A stretch of 64,000 nt of DNA from Mucidula mucida (lineage: Eukaryota > Basidiomycota > Agaricomycetes > Agaricales > Physalacriaceae): the NCBI GenBank assembly GCA_015501055.1, contig JADNYV010000001.1:1178001-1242000 (forward strand), written 5' to 3'. The position numbers were made by a program, and so were the translations under genes. Of this stretch, positions 59,248 to 64,000 are shown one piece after another. The notes beneath the pieces are model-generated. The model was not told the DNA's origin and did not search any database. It saw only the letters and a program-made list of their open reading frames with translations. Numbering within the stretch: the stretch's first letter is position 1; each line of letters starts with the position of its first letter.

Positions 59248-60298
59248 TTATACTGTTTGTGTCGTCAGCGCGTAGGTCTCTGGAGTCTGCGTCGACGGAG
59301 TTACCTCGAGCATTTCTATCGCAGCGATGCACGCCTTTTGGCATGTGGAACAGCTCTGTAAAGCCGTCTTGACAGGTCGCATCTCCCCGGCGACGTCCAT
59401 GTCTAACCAAGCCATCAGAGTGCGTTTATCGGTTCAAAGCTGTTACTTACTGCATTGTACTCGCCCCATAACGAGAAACTTCCTTGCCTCCCAGTGCAAT
59501 TTCGCGTCGACTCGATGATGAGAGCACGACCCATAATCTGCGGGAAATGATTTCAATAGGTTCAAGTTAGAACAAAAACACCAACCGTGAGGAAAGAGGT
59601 CCTCCTTCAACAGTAAGTTTCGGAACGCCTTGATTCTCCAGTCTTGTAACAGAACAAGATTATGATAGGCGGTGATCGTAGGAATGACTTGAACGTCTTC
59701 TCTTGAGTAGGATGCCAAAGGGAGGACGTGCTCACTTGCAGTCGACGCGATACCGGGCTTGTCGAGAGCTATCGCAAAACCGTAGACCCGTAGAGGCTCC
59801 GTCGGAACATGAAGCAATAGATGTATATCTAGGGCGCGTTCAATGGTCCTCGATAAACTATACTTGTCCACCAGTGAATAGAGTAGAGGCAGAAGGGGAA
59901 ATGGGATCGCTGTCGAGGTTCCAAAACTCTCTGGCAGCCTGAATATCTCAGGGAACGCTTCCTCGTCCGAATCGCTGTCATCGTCAAGTTGCGGTGAAGA
60001 CGTCTCTGGCAAGGATGGTGGATCGTGTAATAATCGAAGCAACCCGTCTAAAACGTTGGCAGGTTCGTCGAGTTGTAGAATGTCCTCCTGCTTGTTGCCA
60101 GTAGAATCGCAACAAGCAAACATTTCGCCTGAATGGTGAGATCAGTGTCTGATACACTTTGAAGAATAGATAGGTCTTACGGAAAACATCGCTATGCTCA
60201 ATAAGAGCTTTTCGACTGACATGAAAGACTGTTTTGTCGGGTATAGAGGATATGATAAAGTCAGGGTGTAGGCATTCGAAAGATGACGTGAAAGACAT
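59248..60298 (-). CDS. BTB/POZ-domain protein, agaricomycete type
   Basis: The start at 60298 gives MSFTSSFECLHPDFIISSIP + DKTVFHVSRKALIEHSDVF, the BTB beta-sheet edge. Then MFACCDSTGNKQEDILQLDE + PANVLDGLLRLLHDPPSLPE, an acidic loop (DDDSDSDEEAFPE), and helical YSLVDKYSLSRTIERALDIH and YGFAIALDKPGIASTASEHV. The last exon is Cys-rich (LQSCSTCQKACIAAIEMLEV). Agaricomycetes carry many such BTB genes, sequence-diverse and fast-evolving; some act as cullin adaptors or transcription-related factors, most are unknown. Function cannot be read. Confidence 0.75.
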
Positions 60299-60628
60299 GG
60301 CTTCTAGTAGTCCATTAAAGGGAGGCCCAAGCTTAAGAGGACTAGGATTTAGGAGCGTGTCAAGACGTGTTCATAGGTGGCCGGCGGATTGTAGTCAAGT
60401 TTGGAGATCATCGATTGCTATGATTGACGCGACCTGGGGCGTGTCTCGATAACACCAGTACACGTAGTGAAATTATGATTATCCACCTCAACTATCAAGA
60501 AGACGCGAACAGTGAGTGTGAATTGCAAGAAGGTTCTACAACTAATGAAGGATACATGTACATGCTACTATTCTAGGCCTACAAGTAATGGCACCACCAA
60601 AGAAAATGCAAAAAGGAAAGATGCTAAT
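60299..60628. other. Intergenic, BTB promoter and Mpv17 3' UTR
   Basis: About 330 bases between the BTB start and the Mpv17-family stop, both minus strand. No coding frame with family features is seen. Confidence 0.5.
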
Positions 60629-61535
60629 CTAGTTACTGTTCGAGATGCTTCTATCTTGTTTCGCGTCCTCGCTAGAACATGGTTTATCATCTGAAATGAC
60701 TAAGACAGACAGGGCGACGTACTTTGAGTTTATGACAGACAGATAAACTGTCCAGAATACACCACACATCGCTTGGAATGGTACGCGATACGCTAATGGA
60801 ATGACTGGCACACTTTGAGTTGTTAATGAACGAGATTCGTCGAAAGACGCACCGGAAAAGTTGCAGAACTGAACGAGCGGCCAAACGCCCCAATTCGCAA
60901 GGAGTGCAGGTTTATAAAGATCTCTGAATCTTTCTACAGTCTGGGAGGCAGATCGACCTTCCATTATTCCCATTGATCCCAGGAAAGCTGCAAGCTAAAT
61001 GGATGTTAGACGCGAATCGTGGATTTGGGCAAGATGCATACACCGAGCGGGGCTCTACATGTGATGTGAAAAACGCGATACGCGATGAAAGGAGTGAACA
61101 TACACGACAAGCTGGTCATAGGCGACTCGTTTAGCGAGAGCTTTGGAGTTACTCTGAGATGGATTGAGAATAGACCGCAGGGGAAAGCGATGTTCTAGGA
61201 AGGAGTTCCATCGTCCGATTAAGGGACCTGTGTTGGATGAGCGACTTTGTCGTAGCAGAGGAGGATTGAGCGCACTAATGGTAAAGCCGTAGCAGAAGAA
61301 GCGGAAAGTGCGGGCATAATCATAAGGATGGGGGTCTTCGTTTTCCTTACGTGTCTAGAGCGAGCATGAGAGGGAGATAGTGAGGCAGGACAAGGCGAAG
61401 ACTGACTGCATTCTGAGTCCTTTGTGCAACAAGGTCACCGAGGGCGTTAAGGGTGCCGCCGGTGAAAGCGAGAGTAGTGTTTGGATGTGCCTGGAAAGAT
61501 TGCTGATAAACTCTAGCGACGGTGATGGTGGCCAT
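60629..61535 (-). CDS. SYM1: Mpv17/Sym1-family membrane protein
   Basis: Small four-helix membrane protein of mitochondria or peroxisomes. The start at 61535 gives MATITVARVYQQSFQAHPNT and TLAFTGGTLNALGDLVAQ, then RTFRFFCYGFTISPLIGRWN, ALAKRVAYDQLV, GSMGIMEGRSASQTVERFRD and LYKPALLANWGVWPLVQFCN. The last block is YRVPFQAMCGVFWTVYLSVI. These are the conserved Mpv17 blocks in order. Introns are short and mostly clean. After NSK a GTACGT could begin a further intron; reading through instead gives a 30-residue hydrophilic tail to a stop at 60629. Yeast Sym1 is needed for growth on ethanol under heat stress. Confidence 0.85.
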
Positions 61536-61827
61536 TGGTAGGAAGGGTTAAAGGGGTACCAGCACCAGTGGGCTTGATATACAGTATTCGTTCATTCCGG
61601 TTGGAGTCTCCTAAGGCAACTCTGACGCTGAATTTTCGTAATGACGAGGCGTGGCTGTGCAGCATGGATGTCACGTGATAAACACGAGCGACGCGTTCTG
61701 TCAAAAGTACTTTCTTGCTGACGTGCGGAGGTCTCGGCGTCGTGTGCACACAAGGCCAAACACCGCGATGGTACAAATAGGACGGACGTGCCACTTCCTC
61801 TACCCACGACCTACATACCCGCCTACC

Positions 61828-62277
61828 ATGTACTTTTCTTCCATTCTCGCGCTCTACATGACCCTCGTCGCGAACGTCGCTATCGCCGCCAGTATCCCTC
61901 GCCGCATGTACATGATGGAATCACGGACCGATGGCTCTGCCTCGACTGGCAATGGAGGCAACGCCTATGGCGGGGCTTCTATCCACGACGGAGACGACAA
62001 CTCGTTCTTCAAAATCCTATCAGGTCAGTCTCTGCGACTCTAGATCGGACCCCATCTGACAGCCCGTTGCAGACAATGGTGGTCCAGGTGGCGACGCCAG
62101 TTCAGGCAATGCTCGCGCAGGCGCCCATGCCTCTGACTGTGCAGCGTGCGACGCAGAACGTCACCACGGTGGCGTCATGAACATATTACCTAGTAGGTTC
62201 TCCTCGTTGCATTGCATTCCCTGAATTGACGCTCTACAGTCGACATCCTGGGCGGGAAAAGGAATGGCGATGATTGA
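61828..62277 (+). CDS. Small secreted Gly/Asp-rich protein
   Basis: Three exons. A signal peptide (MYFSSILALYMTLVANVAIA) is followed by ASIPRRMYMMESRTDGSAST and GNGGNAYGGASIHDGDD, then after introns DNGGPGGDASSGNARAGAHA, SDCAACDAERHHGGV and IDILGGKRNGDD to the stop at 62277. The mature protein is about 90 residues, rich in Gly, Asp, Asn and His with only two or three Cys. No family recognised. The composition is that of fungal small secreted proteins; a possible Kex2-like site (PRR) follows the signal peptide. Confidence 0.7.
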
Positions 62278-62348
62278 GCAACAAACACCTGTATTATCAT
62301 CTGTACTACTAGCCTGGATTGTAGACTATCCTGTACAACATTGTGTCA

Positions 62349-63213
62349 CTAGAGCAGCCGCAGTTTGCCAGTCACTTGGTTGATGATTGATACTGGAGCA
62401 GGTCCAATCGCCAACACAGTCCGTTCTCCGCCGTTCCCGCCACAAAGAATGCTGAATACAGTTGACGGCCAATCCAAAGAAACAAAGGCGAGACTCACGA
62501 ATTCTTGACTGCCCTTGCGCACAGATTCAGCCTTTTCGCGGCCTCCTCCAATTCGATTAATTGCCGTTCATGCTTGCCTTGAAGAGCTATCTTTGCCTGC
62601 CTGATTCTCGTCAATGTCAATGTCTAACACCAAGTAATGCGACTACCCAATGCGTTCCCAGGTCGAGAGAAGCTTCAAGCCGCAGATCAGATGTAGACAC
62701 AGATAAAGAGATGGACACCAAGCTGACAGAGGGATTTGCTTTCGACAACGCCCGATAGCATGCCAAAGTCGCAGAGCTTCTACAGTCAGCATTTGACAGA
62801 CTATGTAGACAGGCGAACCTACCCGCATCTGAAATACGATCAACACAAGTAAGAGAGTCAGATAATATGAACATCAACAGACTCCGTGGCTACATCTGCA
62901 CCGCCAAGTTTGATGTCCTTCCTGACCACGAGAACCTTTGCAAACAGTTCGTTGAGGGCTCAAGCGTAATGCAAGAGGAGCAAACACAAACAAGTTTACA
63001 AGGTTCAAATGATCCAGCTTTTATGGCAGATAGATCTCCGTCTGGGATATCCTGTATATCGACAGGCGCCGCATCAACTTCCTCAGACTCGTTTTGTGTA
63101 CGCGGCAGAGAGCCAAGATAGAACCCTATTGACATAGATATAACACCAAGCGCAGTCAAATACGTAGTTCCATGGTTGTCCGGATAGTGCGTTGAAAGAA
63201 AGCGTTTCGGCAT
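62349..63213 (-). CDS. PTH2: Peptidyl-tRNA hydrolase 2, membrane-anchored
   Basis: Releases peptide from stalled peptidyl-tRNA; Pth2/Bit1 family. The start at 63213 gives a basic N-terminus and one hydrophobic helix ([20 protein letters not shown]), a mitochondrial outer-membrane anchor as in human PTRH2. The catalytic domain begins [15 protein letters not shown], and after introns continues [20 protein letters not shown] + [37 protein letters not shown] and [20 protein letters not shown] + TGKLRLL. The exon that should hold the KIAAQCSHA catalytic segment could not be placed cleanly (62800-62880); small exons or an indel are possible there. Confidence 0.85.
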
Positions 63214-63298
63214 TTTCCGACCGATCGCCTCTTCATTTTCTACTACAGTCTGCACCCATTATCACAACCGGCTCAACCGGCGCTTGCTCACACTCATC
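63214..63298. promoter_or_regulatory. Bidirectional promoter, PTH2 and HAS1
   Basis: Eighty-five bases between outward-pointing start codons, in a short region without a visible TATA box. Confidence 0.5.
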
Positions 63299-64000
63299 AT
63301 GGCGGCGGAGCCAGAAGCTTCAACTTCCACAGTAAAAGATGTTTCCGAACGACCACCATTTTCCTCTCTTGACTTGTCTCCTCAAACCATGCAAGCTTTG
63401 GAGGAAATGGGATTAGAAACGATGACCAATGTACAAGCAAAATCAATACCTTTACTTCTTGCCGGGAAGGATCTATTGGGCGCTGCACGTACTGGATCTG
63501 GAAAGACCCTCGCATTCCTTATACCGGCAGTCGAACTGCTACATAGGCTAAAATTCAAACCCCAAAATGGTGCGCTTCGTCGTCTATTCCCATTTTTCTC
63601 CGTTTATCTCATGGATTCTAGGAACGGGAATAATCATCCTGACGCCTACGAGAGAGCTCGCCTTACAAATATTCGGTGTCGCGAAGGATCTAATGGCTCA
63701 TCATTCTCAAACTCTGGGTGTGGTAATGGGTGGTGCAAATAAACGCGCGGAAACCGATAAACTGGTCAAGGGTGTCAACTTGCTGGTCGCCACGCCTGGA
63801 CGGCTATGGGATCATTTGGAGGTATGTTCGCCTACCGCTCCATTTTGTAGCGTGCTGACAGATGGGAAGACCACGAAAGGATTTGTTTACCGCAATCTAA
63901 AGGCTCTTGTGATAGACGAGGCAGACCGAATACTGGAAGTCGGATTCGAGGAGCAGATGAAAAAGATCATCAAACTATTGCCGAATGGTGTGTGCTTACT
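63299..64000 (+). CDS. HAS1: DEAD-box RNA helicase Has1 (DDX18), 3' end off the window
   Basis: ATP-dependent RNA helicase of ribosome biogenesis. The ATG at 63299 gives [20 protein letters not shown], then [20 protein letters not shown] and [20 protein letters not shown] (Q-motif region). Motif I is ARTGSGKT, Ia PTRELALQ, Ib (A)TPGRL, motif II DEAD ([20 protein letters not shown]). Introns at about 63569 and 63822 keep the frame. The gene runs off the right edge after [10 protein letters not shown], so motifs III-VI are not present in this window. [15 protein letters not shown] fits Has1 better than other DEAD-box groups. Confidence 0.93.

Noticed and set aside
1..64000. CRISPR array, tRNA, rRNA or transposon
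   Set aside because: I saw no regularly spaced repeats, no cloverleaf with intact A/B boxes that I could support, and no transposase or reverse-transcriptase motifs.

Overview
The window is nuclear DNA of a filamentous basidiomycete, most likely an agaricomycete. Genes are compact and sit on both strands. Almost every gene is cut by many introns of about 45-60 bases with GT(A/G)NGT donors. The protein families also fit: a BTB protein of the agaric type, a GH18 chitinase with CBM5/12 modules, a fungal BTG/Tob protein, and a Chp1-like chromodomain protein. I read 33 protein-coding genes, two of them cut by the window ends. I found no tRNA, rRNA, CRISPR array or recognisable transposon.

Layout. 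1-5 kb: an uncharacterised gene cut by the left edge, a Rex4-like exonuclease-fold protein, biotin synthase and a 93-aa conserved-looking small protein, all on the minus strand. 5-10 kb: BTG/Tob protein, ribosomal protein eS27 and a stand-alone WRN-type 3'-5' exonuclease. 10-17 kb: secreted chitinase, CK2 catalytic subunit, SET-domain protein and mitochondrial DnaJ (Mdj1). 17-26 kb: 14-TM MFS exporter, choline/ethanolamine kinase and a tandem CCCH (TTP-type) mRNA-decay factor. 26-35 kb: the very large, many-exon proteasome activator Blm10/PA200. 35-43 kb: mitochondrial chalcone-isomerase-like protein, J-domain spliceosomal protein, peroxisomal acyl-CoA thioesterase, XPA/Rad14 and class I HDAC. 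43-54 kb: a 1,523-aa disordered protein, succinyl-CoA ligase beta, DinB-like protein, SPF27, complex I 30-kDa subunit and Mtc1. 54-64 kb: Chp1/TASOR-like chromodomain protein, PMP4-type peroxisomal protein, BTB protein, Mpv17/Sym1-type protein, small secreted protein, peptidyl-tRNA hydrolase 2 and the start of DEAD-box helicase Has1.

Most genes are unrelated housekeeping genes. Shared themes are mitochondrial metabolism (BIO2, MDJ1, LSC2, complex I 30 kDa, AIM18-like, PTH2, SYM1), peroxisomes (thioesterase ending AKL, PMP4), splicing (SPF27, J-domain protein) and chromatin (HDAC, SET, Chp1-like). Several neighbours are head-to-head with 55-85 bases between start codons, which implies shared promoters.

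Two general observations matter for a reader. First, several essential genes (LSC2, complex I 30 kDa, BIO2, chitinase, the J-domain gene) need single-base corrections to keep their family reading frame. Two of these fall in A-runs, so assembly indels are more likely than pseudogenes. Second, the most interesting gene is the Chp1/TASOR-like protein at 54.6-58.2 kb, which combines an HP1-type chromodomain with a SPOC-like barrel and a conserved C-terminal region, the layout of the RITS heterochromatin subunit. All exon boundaries were read by eye, and I could not run any homology search.
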